This document shows positions 21,830-32,290 of a stretch of 64,000 nucleotides of DNA, piece by piece. Every line of letters starts with the position of its first letter. Within the stretch, counting starts at the first letter, position 1. Source of the stretch: Chondrosia reniformis (lineage: Eukaryota; Porifera; Demospongiae; Chondrillida; Chondrillidae). The notes beneath the pieces are model-generated. The model was given only the letters and a program-made list of their open reading frames with translations. It ran no database searches and had not been told where the DNA came from. The stretch covers positions 3,362,501 through 3,426,500 of the forward strand of contig OX359189.1 in NCBI GenBank assembly GCA_947172415.1, written 5' to 3'. Made by a program: the position numbers and the translations under genes.

Positions 21830-22745
21830 ATGTCTTGCCTTCCCTCTCAATGTGGCTTTTCGGCACATCAACACACTATCAATCTGGCTCCATCTTCGTG
21901 TGTCAAAATTTCTTTGCTCGCATAACTACTCCGTTTTGCTGTGTCAATGTCCATAAGGTGCAGGAGGCCTTAAATGATGACCTTAGCAATTTGTCTCAAT
22001 GGATTCATATATATAATAACGGTCTGAAATTAAATGTCAATAAGACTAAGTGTATGAGTATGGCCAGGAGGTGTAGGATTAATGAGGGAAGTAATCTTGA
22101 TATCTCTATTGATGGCCAAATTCTAGACACCTGCCAGGTTGTTAGGTTTCTTGGTGTGGACGTTGATAGGCAGCTCTGCTGGGAGCACCACATAGTGGAA
22201 GTGAGGAGGAAGTGTCTACCTATCTTGGCCATGTATCTAGAGTAAGAAAGGCCTTGCCAATGACAGTGAAGAAGCTGCTTTATCTAGCATTCATACAGCC
22301 ACATCTAGATTACTGTTCTGTAGTATTGGCTGAATGCAGCAAACAAGAAACCCCAAAACTGGATAAAATACAAAAAGAGTGGCTTGATAATAATTTTAAA
22401 GGAGACCTGGGACTGTCCATCTGTCAATATGTAGGCTTGATGACATTGGGGAACAGAAGGCGTTTGTTGAGTATATTGTCACCAGAAGGTACTTAAAGGG
22501 AAATGTCCAGGTTACATGGCTGATTTATTCCAAACAAATCAAAGCCTAGGCTTGAAAAGTCATAGAAGGCAACATAACTTACATCTACCCACTACCAGAT
22601 AAAATTAGCTGTTCAAACCGTGTACATACAATGCTGGAAAGGTTGGAATATGTTACCTACCTCCTTGAGAAACATAGCCACAAGTGATCAATTCGTCAAG
22701 ACCAGGACAAAGCATACAATTTGTATGAACTCTATTTTCTATTAT
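21830..22745 (+). mobile_element. CR1/jockey-like LINE fragment (RT C-terminal part)
   Basis: The frame at 21958-22245 carries LNVNKTKCMSMARR and VVRFLGVDVDRQLCWEHHI, the thumb-side motifs of APE-type LINE RTs. The next frame (22212-22496) continues with AFIQPHLDYCSVVLAECSKQ and KLDKIQKEWL. The end continues weakly to about 22745. The YADD region is missing, so the copy is 5' truncated, with at least one frameshift. Confidence 0.7.
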
Positions 22746-23394
22746 TTTATTGAACATTATTAGCAATTTTAAGGTTCCTCATTTTTACCAGCCAGGCTAA
22801 TAGGGCTATGTACCTATTTTAAACAACAGCAATACAATTACAATGTGAAATCTATTATCATTGACACGTCATTTGCCTATTCTGCAACACTCTCAAATGG
22901 ACAAAGTGCCAACAGCTCTTTTGGACTTTAGGGGTCACAACTGATGGTCCAGCCGTCTCAGAATCGTCCTCATCTTCCAAAAATAAGCCTAGCTGCCATT
23001 GCGATAGGAGGCACCTGACCAATTGGCCTTTAGTATTGCTCCGATAGTGGCACATGTAAATCCCTGCGAAGGGCTTTCAAAAAGCTTTCCCTCCAAATCT
23101 TTTCTGTTGACAGATATCTCATATTAAAGTTCCTTTAAAACTTCTTCAATTTTTAGCATCGATTTTGATATGCTTTGGCTTTAGCGCATTCAAACTTAAG
23201 GCTATCTCTTTTCTCTAATATGAAGTATGAAGAAGCTAATGATAATTTAATGCTTGCATATTTGCGCTAGACCATTTGAAAAATTAACAACATACGTAAG
23301 AAAACAAAATTTGGTAGAGGCCCTAAATTTGCCTTTTCACTTTGTGACTAATGTATGAAAACAGCTCAATAAGTGTATTTAAAGGACACCTAGA
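22746..23394. other. No gene recognised
   Basis: AT-rich spacer between two LINE fragments. A 65-residue minus-strand frame (23055-22858) resembles no family I know. No repeats with other parts of the window were noticed. Confidence 0.5.
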
Positions 23395-23818
23395 CAGTCA
23401 ACTTTTCGGAGTGAATCGTGTCCCCCCCATGAATAGTGTCTCCCCGGACAGTATTCACTAGAGAACAATGTCCCCCTTAGTGAATATTGTCCCCCTCCAG
23501 AAGGCGCACGCTTTCCCATGCCATGACCATGGAAGAGGAGGAATATCATCGCATCTTCACATTCCTCATTCTTCATCGCTATCCGAGCGGTTTCAGCAAG
23601 AACATGAACAGGAGAAAATGCAGTGTAGGGTGTCCCGTCCTCCCTTTTCGTGTCTCCTGGGATTTTATTCTCTAGTGAATAATGTCCCCTCTTGGTAATG
23701 CAGTCAGTGCGGTATGCTGTATCACACTGAGTGCATTTCAGCATTGCCTTCCCCAGCGAAAAGTGGCATTGTAGCATCTGTAACCAGTAGTAACTGTTGC
23801 ATTAGTCATTATGCATTA

Positions 23819-24855
23819 TTCAACTTGGTCTCTCCTCGTCTACAGTTGCTTGGTTTAAGTCTTATCTTTCCGATCGTTACCAGGTTACTCGTGTCAGTGA
23901 TTCATTCTCCTCTCTTGGTTTTCCCACAACTGGTGTTCCCCAAGGCTCTGTGCTTGGTCCTTCTCTCTTCTCTGCCTTTATCAATGACCTGCCTTCAGTC
24001 CTGCCTGCTGATTCTGTTGTTCTCTTTGCTGATGACACTGCCATCTACATCACGAGTAGCAATCTTGCTTCTTTAAACTCTTCACTTCAACAGTGTCCAG
24101 ATACAACCAGCCCGTGGGTGGCCAGCAATGGACTGCAACTGAATGCAAGCAAAACAAAATGTATGCTCCTTCACTCTAGTAGAAGAAAAATTGAGACTGG
24201 CTTGGACGTTCATGTTGATGGTGTAACTGTTGATCAGGTACGAGTGTTTAAGTATCTTGGTGTGCTTATAAACGATACCCTAACTTGGAGTGATCATGTT
24301 GACATGATCTATAGAAAAGTAAGCTGTCGTCTCAACCTTCTTCGTAGGCTCTCTTGGTTTCTCCCTCGCTCTCTCCTCCTCACTTATCTTAAATCGTACA
24401 TCCTTCCCCACTTTGACTATTGTGATGTCGTCTGGTCTGGCTGTACTCAAGATGAATCTCGCCGCTTGGAATCGCTGCTGAACTTTGGTTGCAAGATTGT
24501 GCTTCATAGGCGTCGTGACTCTTCTTCCACTGCTGCTCTTCAAGAACTTGGATTAACGACTCTCACCTTGAGAAGAAAACTTCACATGGCTCAGTGTATG
24601 TTTCGCAGCTTATCCTCCCAGGCTCCACCTTATCTATCTCGGCTCTTCTCTTATGTTTCTTGCCACCATAACACTCGTTCCTCTTTCACTTCCCAACTTA
24701 ATCTTCCCTTGGTCAGGTCTTCATTCGGACAGAAGGCATTCAGTTTTGCCGGTGCTTCCCTCTGGCGCAGCCTACCTACAGCCATTCGTGCAACACCTAA
24801 CCTCAGCCTCAACAATTATACGGAACTATGTAAACATTTTTATTCTAATGCATGA
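23819..24855 (+). mobile_element. CR1/L2-like LINE, intact 3' half of RT
   Basis: The frame carries VAWFKSYLSDRYQVTRV, FPTTGVPQGSVLGPSLFSAF, the catalytic VVLFADDTAIYI, LQLNASKTKCMLLHS, VFKYLGVLINDTLTWSDHV and SYILPHFDYCDVVWSG, then runs uninterrupted to ...CKHFYSNA and a stop at 24855. This is the order of the RT of CR1/L2-group LINEs from the middle of the palm to the natural C-terminus. The 5' half (APE endonuclease) is missing, typical 5' truncation. The lack of stops over about 300 codons suggests a recent insertion. The 3' UTR includes CTCAGGCTATTGGCCTCCCC. Confidence 0.85.
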
Positions 24856-25197
24856 ACGACAATTTGTATTATGTAACAATATGCACACAACCGAATTGAC
24901 AATTCTATTTTTTTTATTTTTTTATTCATTTATTTATTGTACATATTGTTGTTTTTGTACTGGGTGCCTTTGTAGTAGCCTCAGGCTATTGGCCTCCCCA
25001 GTTTAAATAAGATTTCCTGATATCCTCATTATATTTGTCACTGCAGGACCCTATATAACCTTTGCTATTTCCATCTTATATCCTTGTATATATTATTGTA
25101 GCATCGATCTGTACAACCAGTAGTAAGTACCGCATTAGTGACTATAGTCCCCTCATAACCTTTGCTATTTTCTCTCATATATGATCTTTATTATATA

Positions 25198-25830
25198 CAG
25201 TGGAATCTGTACTAACGACCACCCATTCTATTACGACCACTTTCTGGGTCCCAAATTTTCGCCATATAAAAGAATACAAATAGAACTTGTATATAACGAC
25301 CACCTCTATTTAGCGACCACTTCTCTAGGTCCCAAAGTCGATTTTGACACTCCTTATAATGACCACCGTTCGAAAAGTTGGCGTAAATCATTTGAAAAGT
25401 AGGCATAAATTATAGTTTAGCACCTCAATTATTTCAATACTGTTGGTGAGAACCTTAATCAAACCAATTAACGTCATTAAACTTTCGGAGGTCAAAAGAT
25501 CAAATCCTCTGCAGAAGCCAATCTATTGACCACCCAGCTAAAGATGTGGTCTGCTTCTCTCTAAATTGCATGACTTGTTTCAGCAAGCTTTAGATGAACT
25601 TACCGTGCATAAGTACACTTCAAAAAATCAGCATACTTTAGATATTTTTTAAGAAAATAGTTTCACTTATTTATTCTGTGTTTGTAAATTATTTATATAG
25701 ATACATAACTTATACAGTGTATGTATGATAAGAAAGATCGCTTTGGATGCGACCTGTATATTAAGACCACCTGTATATTAAGACCACTTAGTTTGGTCCC
25801 ACAGGTGGTCTTTATATACAGATTCCACTG
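25198..25830. mobile_element. 633-bp pogo/Tigger-like MITE with TA target duplication
   Basis: The termini are CAGTGGAATCTGTA at the left and TACAGATTCCACTG at the right, perfect over 14 bp and extended imperfectly by inverted GACCACC words to about 27 bp; TA flanks both ends (25196-25197 and 25831-25832). The interior repeats ACGACCACC-type words. No transposase, so it is non-autonomous. The CAGT start and TA duplication fit the Tc1/mariner-pogo group. Confidence 0.8.
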
Positions 25831-26049
25831 TAGTATTATATCTAGTTGCATAATTTGCATCTCTTGCTGTCTGTTTTAATTCTCTTGTGTCTAGGTGCAT
25901 CGTTGTTTGCATGCTTTATTGCTTAATAATACTATCATGCATTCTGCATAATATCAATGTACACACCCCATGGAATTGATGAAAAGTATCATTAAATTGA
26001 GTATTTAAAAGGCTCTACGTTTGCTTTGTTTAGTTGTCATTGATCACAG

Positions 26050-26335
26050 AGGAACAACATTCACTAAGGGGGGCACTAAATTCAACAGTGAATACTGTCC
26101 TAGGGTGGAAAACATTCACCAAGGGGGGACTTATTATTCACTAGTGAATACTGTCCTAGGGTGGAAAACATTCACCAAGGGGGGGCTTATTATTCACTAG
26201 TGAATACTGTCCTAGGGGGGGAAACATTCACCAAGGGGGGACTTATTATTCACTAGTGAATACTGTCCTAGGGGGGGAAACATTCACCAAGGGGGGACTT
26301 ATTATTCACTAGTGAATACTGTCCTAGGGGGGAAA
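26050..26335 (+). repeat. 56-bp minisatellite, about five copies
   Basis: The word CATTCACC recurs at 26113, 26169, 26225 and 26281, with a shorter first copy at 26058. Each unit contains the palindrome TTCACTAGTGAA, CTGTCCTAGG and a G6-7 run. Copies differ only by a few G/T changes, so the array is young. Confidence 0.95.
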
Positions 26336-26820
26336 CATAAAAGGAGGGACGCCCTACACTATGACAAAGTCAAATATAACTGGAGTAATATTCAAAGTTT
26401 ATTTCTTGGTAAGCATAAAAACCCTATATACCAATGTTTTCTTATAGTGCATTTTAAGTTATCTATCTGTATTAAAATATATAAAAGTGCAATCCCTTTA
26501 TTGCATAAAACAATTACTTTGCGTCAGAGAATTGTTTAGGACTAACTCTATATTCAAACAATGCATTCATAACATTTCACAAATCTTTTTTCAGAAATGT
26601 TTTGGCTGGTCCGCATTTAGTTTTTGAAGTAATTATACACTGTAGTATTTGTAAATAAACACAGTACAGCTGAAACTGGTGAAACAAACATTATTCATAC
26701 TAACACATATACGTAGTTATTTCCTGATTTATCTTAAATCACTTTAGTCCATAAATTAAGTTACAGCTTATATCAGTAAACAAACTGGAAAGGAGGTCTT
26801 AGAAAAGAACTTGAGCTTAC

Positions 26821-26982
26821 CTTCAGATTTTATCTTGAAAGTAGGAGGTGGTGAAATTGGTGGTATCTTCTCATCCTTAGTTGTTACACCTGGTATTTTA
26901 GGAAGATTTCGTGGAGGAGTTTTTGACATAGGCGAATTACGCATTTCTAATAGAAATTTGCGGTCATATATGATCTTAGTGC
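26821..26982 (-). CDS. 4E-BP: eIF4E-binding protein (4E-BP) core exon
   Basis: The minus-strand exon lies between acceptor TCTTATAG and donor GTAAGC, phase 1-1, 54 codons. It encodes [18 protein letters not shown] followed by [21 protein letters not shown] is the canonical YxxxxL-phi helix that occupies the dorsal face of eIF4E and blocks eIF4G. RNSP and KTPPR correspond to the Ser65 and Thr70 phospho-sites of human 4E-BP1, and PxxPGVT to the elbow/lateral-surface segment. The exon begins at the same place as vertebrate 4E-BP exon 2. The first exon (start codon and TPGG sites) and the last (FEMDI-type TOS motif, which recruits mTORC1) were not found nearby. A minus-strand AATAAA near 26495 could be the polyadenylation signal. 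The role is translational repression under mTOR control. Confidence 0.85.
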
Positions 26983-27666
26983 CTATAAGAGAAAAACAAC
27001 AAACCTATAAAGAATGAGAAGTAGATAGTAATAAGATAAAATAATCAGGATTTCCAAAAGAAAACAAGTATTGTTAAAAAAAACTTCTGGTACCCCAAGC
27101 TTGAACTAATTACTAATTCTTAAGTGTCAGCTTTAATCATTTTAACCACATAGAGTGTATTACTAATTCCAGTTCATAATTTGACTGCTGTCAATTTCAA
27201 GTCTGCATCCCTTATAAAACCTTTGTGCAGGATTTCTGTCGGTTAAGTATTATTAACAGTAGCTTTAAACACTAGTTATTGGTTCAATTTGCGGCACAAC
27301 TGAAGTGAAAAGTCAACTTAAACCTTAGAAACCAAAGAGAGTCCTCCATGTTTCTTGACTGATGTAAATATATGTAAAATGTTGCTGGCATTATTTCAAT
27401 CCTCTGTGCGATAAATATGATCTTCATAAATAGAAGCAACCGGAAATACGCCATTTTGTTCATTATATGTTTATTTGCACTTAAAACGTCTTTGTAATTG
27501 GCGGATTATTTGGTTTAAATTACATATTAAGTAAATAAAACAGTATACATGTACGTACATTACAAAGAAGTGGTCCCTTTTACCCATACTGTCAATATGT
27601 GTGTATACCTATTAAATTTTTGAAGACTTCAGTGATCCTTTAAATGTTGGTACATCTATCCTTTAG

Positions 27667-29642
27667 GAGGTCAATGTGAATGAACAGACTGCAAATGAAA
27701 ATGAACCAGGATACGAAGAAAATACCTCAGACTTGAACACATGCACTGGTGAAGTGGGAATGGATAGCAAAGAGAAACGCTCCAATCAAGAAATTGCTGG
27801 AGCAAACTTGTCATCCTTGGTCACAACAGGAATGGTTCAAGAAAAAAGCCATCATAAGAAAGAAGGCCCAGTTTCATCTGGCAAAATGGAAAATTTATGC
27901 AATGAAAATCAATCTGATTGTAAAACCATGGGTGAAATGGTCATTAAAGAGAAGGTACCCTCAAAGTACAAGATTTATATTTCTGATGACCCTCCAACTG
28001 TAATCACAAATGAGAGCAAGACAATGAAACAGGAATGGTCAAAATCCCATGTGACTAGTGCTTCTGACATCCCTCAACCCAAAACCACTAGGAGATCATC
28101 AGTTGTCCAAATCTCTATTAGAGACATAGATGAATCACACCCCTCTCAAAGTGATGAGGAACTCTTGCTTGGCCTAGAAAAGCACCCATCACTACCTGAT
28201 TTATCTGAAAAATATGGATTAAAAGTTAGTTGTAATATGTGTATAAGCAATCCACATTATAAATTAAATCATTAATCTATGCTCATATGCTTCAGAGGCA
28301 TTACAGTCCTTAGTGAGTGTGTCTGTTTTCAGTGCACAGGTTAAAGATTTTGAAGATGAAATTATTTGCTTGTAAATACCGTATACGTACGTGGAAATGT
28401 TCGCGAGATGAATTCCCAACGAAATTGATGTACTGGGACTATACAAGGAACTGAAGTTCTATTCGAAATAGGTGAAATTTGGTTGAAAACGGATTTGAAT
28501 TAAGTGGACTGCACTATATTGTGGCATCATAATCACGTTCAACGATCACATGACCAACCCCCCAACTGTGCATGCGCTACTGAGTACTTTAATGTAAGAA
28601 GCTGTAGCACTCACACCTTGATAGGGCATGCATTAAGCACATATCACAGGGGTGTAGCAGTGATATAAGCCTTGGTCAGGCGAGCAAAAAAATTTATTGT
28701 AACGCTTAATTTATACGTCAATACATCGTTTTTGCAAATGGCGGCGTTCAGGGAGCTTTAGTTAATGAAGCTTTTCTGTCGCTATTTATAATGTTCAGGA
28801 CACTTAAGTATCCTCAATCATTAGGATTAAGAATATATATATTTAAACCCAACGATGTGGCCAAGTAGTTAGAGTTAATTTGGGGAGCGGCAGCCCCACG
28901 AGTTTTTAAACTCGAAATACTTGTTTCTTCCTCGGCTGAGAAATTATTGGTCCGGCAGCTGCCGGCTGGCCGGACCTTGTACTACGCCTATGTATCATGA
29001 CACATATCATCATAATTATCTGTATACTAAGGAATAGACTTAATAATATTTTATTGACTTATTACTTCTGATGAGGGAGTGTAAGTAATAGCAAATATAA
29101 TACTACTAACTTCAGGCAACAATAAATCTTTAAAAAAAGAAGCAAAACTAGAATTAAAAATCAAGTAGTGGGTAGTGGGGCTACCATCAACCCTTACCTA
29201 TAGCATATTCACTGTACTTGTCTAAGATTTTAATAATCCTGTATGTGTGATGTTCTGTTAGGGAAATGAGAAAATTGGTACCCTTCTTCAAGCTATATAG
29301 ATTTTTACTAATAAGCTTTTACATATATTTCTTTGTAATCCACTTGCATTGAAGTAGAAAACCTATAATAATGGGTGAGTACTTTTTTCCTTTGCTAGCT
29401 ACCTAAGTTTAGAAGCCAAATGATTATTATTAGTATCATACTTGGACATTATTTCATGCCTTGATGTAGGATCTATATGTTAACGTGTACGTATATTGTA
29501 TATGTGCATGTAGAAAGTAAAGCAACAACAGTGGAAGACTTTCAGTGATCCTAGTATTGAAGTTACAAGTGGAGCAAATAAAGAACTTAAAGAAAAATTA
29601 ACTTTGAGACATCAGTATATCGTCATTATACCTGACTCTTAA
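27667..29642 (+). CDS. Unrecognised protein, last two exons
   Basis: The exon at 27667-28224 follows acceptor CTTTAG and is open in phase 0 for 186 codons to donor GTTAGT; the exon at 29514-29642 follows acceptor TGTAG, continues in phase 0 and ends in TAA. No ATG opens the frame near the acceptor, so earlier exons must exist; I could not place them. The product is hydrophilic, rich in Glu, Ser, Lys and Asn, with no signal peptide, membrane segment or Cys pattern. RRSSVVQISIRDIDESHPSQ and SDEELLLGLEKHPSLPDL look like phosphorylatable, partly helical stretches. I assign no function. It could be the cytoplasmic tail of an upstream receptor. Confidence 0.55.
28690..28925 (+). repeat. Dispersed repeat, copy 2, in host intron
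   Basis: It shares TTTTTGCAAATGGCGGCGTT, AGTTAATGAAGCTTTTCTGT and the tail AGTTTTTAAACTCGAAATAC with copy 3 at 38361-38787. Just downstream is a GC-rich hairpin, GGTCCGGC (28949) to GCCGGACC (28976). It lies in the intron of the gene at 27667-29642. Confidence 0.7.
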
Positions 29643-30770
29643 TTCTTAGGTGTATGTATACATGCTTGTCAGATTTTTACATTTAACATTAGGAAAGCCA
29701 TTCCATTACAAATATTGTTTATCAACCACTGGCTGGACCAATAGTATTGGTATGTATAAGCTAAATGGTTCTTACTATGATGCTCTTTTGTGCAACCTAT
29801 CATGAAATGCTGTAATACAAAAATACTGTACATAGTCCCATCGTAAAGGAAGCAGTCCTTTTTAAACGGTTTTCTTTTAATCAGGATGTTCCTAAAATGT
29901 TGTTTTTATGGCTTTGACATGCAGTACATCTTTGGTAAGAGTGGGTGCAACATTTATACGTATATCAATCTTTATTAATCATATAAACATGACTTAGGCG
30001 GCATTCATGCTACAGTGAAATTGAAGGTGACGGTGATTATTACATACTATTGGTAGTACAGAATGTGACCACAAGCAATCAATCTCCCATTTCAGTAGTA
30101 ACACAGACAAATTTTACATGCCTAACATGATCATCTCATCATTTCCCTACATTCGAACAAGAAGTTAGACAATGCTACACATATGGTTTTACTGTAGAGT
30201 GGACTTAATGTGATATACAGTTGAACCTGCTTAAGATGAACTTGCTTAAGATGAAGTTTCAATTAAAATAAAAAAAATGGGCCAAATAGGCATCAAAGGA
30301 AACTTTTAAGAATAATCCAAGCCATGTATACAATTGTTAGATATTTATACTATTAAAGTTAATGAATTACTCACTGATTATTTTGGAGTTGATCAAGGTA
30401 TTATACAAAGGTGTACATGTCCTCTTTCCCTACCTTATTTTAATATTTTAGTTAATGATCTGGTATTACAGCTAATAAACAGTACATGGGCTTGGACTAA
30501 ATATAGAAGGAGATGTTGTAACTTTAAGATTGCACCAATCATGTACGTACTTGTGAATGTGTCTTATTGAGTCTAGAACATTCTACATGACGTCAATGTA
30601 TAGCCTTTATTGTAGCCTTTCTTTTTAGTGATTATTGCTGTTGTACTATAGAGTTGCTAATCAATTGTGTTGAGCACCTACATGTGTGATCTACTTGTCT
30701 GTATACCAATCGAGATATTACAACACTTACGTATATGTAGTCTTATGTGCTGAATCAGAGGATGATCTCC
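29643..30770. other. No gene recognised
   Basis: AT-rich intergenic DNA. A single pogo-like terminal word (CAGTTGAACCTGCTTAAGATG at about 30220) occurs without a visible partner. The 78-residue frame at 30334-30570 resembles no family I know. Confidence 0.5.
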
Positions 30771-30776
30771 AAGTTG

Positions 30777-30868
30777 AAGTAACTTAACCATACACTTCTG
30801 TGTTTGGGCGCACCATTCCTACTTAAGGTTAGTGCGCCCAAACACAGAAGTGTATGGTTAAGTTACTT
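30777..30868. repeat. Perfect 37-bp inverted repeat (hairpin)
   Basis: Arms 30777-30813 and 30832-30868 are exact reverse complements, separated by an 18-bp loop. The arms include TACACTTCTGTGTTTGGGCG. The same structure, decayed, is at about 8240-8295. Confidence 0.95.
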
Positions 30869-31179
30869 AAATTTCAGTATATATACAACTTTTGTATGAT
30901 TAGCCTTATCATATAATCAGTGTCTTGTTTCGATACTTTTTGCAGATGTATTAGTGAACACTGCCATTCCTACTTCTAACATCATTTTTGTAAATGTTTT
31001 TTATTTACTTGTATATATATGCATCTGAAGTACTGGAACACATGCAGCACAATCCAACACTAATAATACCTATGTCCCTTTTAATAGTATGTAGACAGGT
31101 TCTTTAGATTTGTTTTACAGAAATTAATAATATAGCATAAAACGATTGGTACAAATTATTCAAACTCTTCCATCATATG

Positions 31180-31232
31180 CCATACTGATGAGTCCTATAT
31201 AATAAGGACAAAACAGCTGTCTATGCCTCGAC
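31180..31232 (+). ncRNA. Hammerhead-ribozyme-like motif
   Basis: In order: CATA (stem I strand), CTGATGA, GTCCT-ATATAATA-AGGAC as stem II, AAAA, the self-complementary ACAGCTGT as a very short stem III, the cleavage triplet GTC, and TATG pairing back to CATA. This is the full type-I hammerhead layout except that G12 of GAAA is A, which should abolish activity. It is probably a decayed ribozyme of a retrozyme-like or Penelope-like repeat. The surrounding family (30777-31300) has a second copy at 7490-8480. Confidence 0.5.
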
Positions 31233-32110
31233 CATTTTTTGAGTAGCTAGGGGGAAACTCTGCATGGTTCCCAGAAAGCAAACTTTGGTTCTGCCCATTA
31301 GCTCATTGTACTCGATCCTCAGGGGACATGAGTGGGCCGGGCAGGGGTAATATCCAGAGTTTAATGATGATGATATGGTACAAATTGTAAATAGTGATAG
31401 TGGGTCTGGAGGCAGGTTGGCCAACTAGAGGCTCATGAAAGGTGTCCATCTGTTGAGGACTATGTACTACATGGGGGCAGGATAAGAGAAAAGTCTTGGC
31501 TTCCTTTAGGTGTGGATGCTTGCCACTTAAGATTGAAAAGGGCACAATCATCTATTCTTTGGGTGGCATTGGAGGACCAGATCTGTATAAGTTGTACAGC
31601 TCTGATGTGGTTGAGGAGGCCACCCATTTTATGTACTCCATTTTTCACATTTTAAGATTTTAAGATGTAAATTATTTAGCCCTTATTTTTTATTCTCTAA
31701 CCAATGTACAGAAGTGCCTCTAAATATGTCCTCTCCTATTGTAATGTGCTTATAACACAAATCAGTCACTAATTAGTTTTTAGATCTATGTAGTTTTGAT
31801 CACTTTCTCCATTCCAATTCAAATTGCAACTTTACTGATTTTAGTTTTGTATAGCATGTTATGATGAGAATGCTAACACCTGAAATATAATACAGTGTTA
31901 ATTTAAAGTTTACAATTAGTGAAATATTAATAATAAAAAAATAAATGCGTATAGGTATAACATAAACATAATATAACATAACATAATATTATTATGTTAT
32001 ATACACATTTGGCGGAGTGTTGAAGCCTACCCAGCTTTTACACATTTGGCGGGTTTCGAAGGAGCTATGTCAGTTATCCACATCAGGGCAGCAGCAGTCT
32101 ACTAACACAC
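31233..32110. other. No gene recognised
   Basis: Contains part of the hammerhead repeat family at its left end (CTCTGCATGGTTCCC, shared with 8050 and in part 46700) and an (ATAAC)n-like stretch at about 31955-32000. Minus-strand frames at 31221-31648 match nothing I know. Confidence 0.4.
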
Positions 32111-32290
32111 ATGCAAAAGCAGCTTAATAAGGAGATCATCTTTCTGCATGAAATGACAGCCGACAAGGGAAACGATATTCACTTTCAGCTTTTAACCATC
32201 AAAGAATTTGGAAACACTGAGTACAAAGTCGCCAATACGGAGAGGAGTACACTGCGCAACTTCGAAGCCTTCGAAACTTTATTCATCTGA
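32111..32290 (+). CDS. Short uncharacterised ORF
   Basis: A 59-codon frame from ATG at 32111: MQKQLNKEIIFLHEMTADKG, later IKEFGNTEYKVANTERST and a stop at 32288-32290. It sits in a locally GC-richer island. The frame stays open upstream to about 32040, so it could be the 3' end of a longer exon. No family is recognised. Confidence 0.25.
   Translation: MQKQLNKEIIFLHEMTADKGNDIHFQLLTIKEFGNTEYKVANTERSTLRNFEAFETLFI

Larger units (their letters stand above)
23395..26362. mobile_element. Composite element bounded by inverted GTCCCC-rich arms
   Basis: The left arm (23395-23700) contains GTGTCCCCC, GGACAGTATTCACTAG, GTGTAGGGTGTCCCGTCC and AGTGAATAATGTCCCCTC. The right arm (26050-26362) holds their reverse complements: GGGGGACTTATTATTCACTA, GTGAATACTGTCC and GGAGGGACGCCCTACACT. 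Best arm match: 23626-23700 against 26362 to about 26260 reversed. Between them lie a CR1/L2-like LINE and a TA-flanked MITE. This looks like a non-autonomous foldback DNA element later hit by other insertions, or two oppositely oriented solo arms. Which of these is unresolved. Confidence 0.5.

Noticed and set aside
26050-26335. Regular direct repeats resembling a CRISPR array
   Set aside because: The repeats are contiguous 56-bp units with no unique spacers, in a eukaryotic context; it is a minisatellite.
27674-27682. ATG codons near the first exon of the unknown gene as translation start
   Set aside because: Neither is in the long open frame; the frame instead joins an acceptor at 27666 in phase 0, so the exon is internal.
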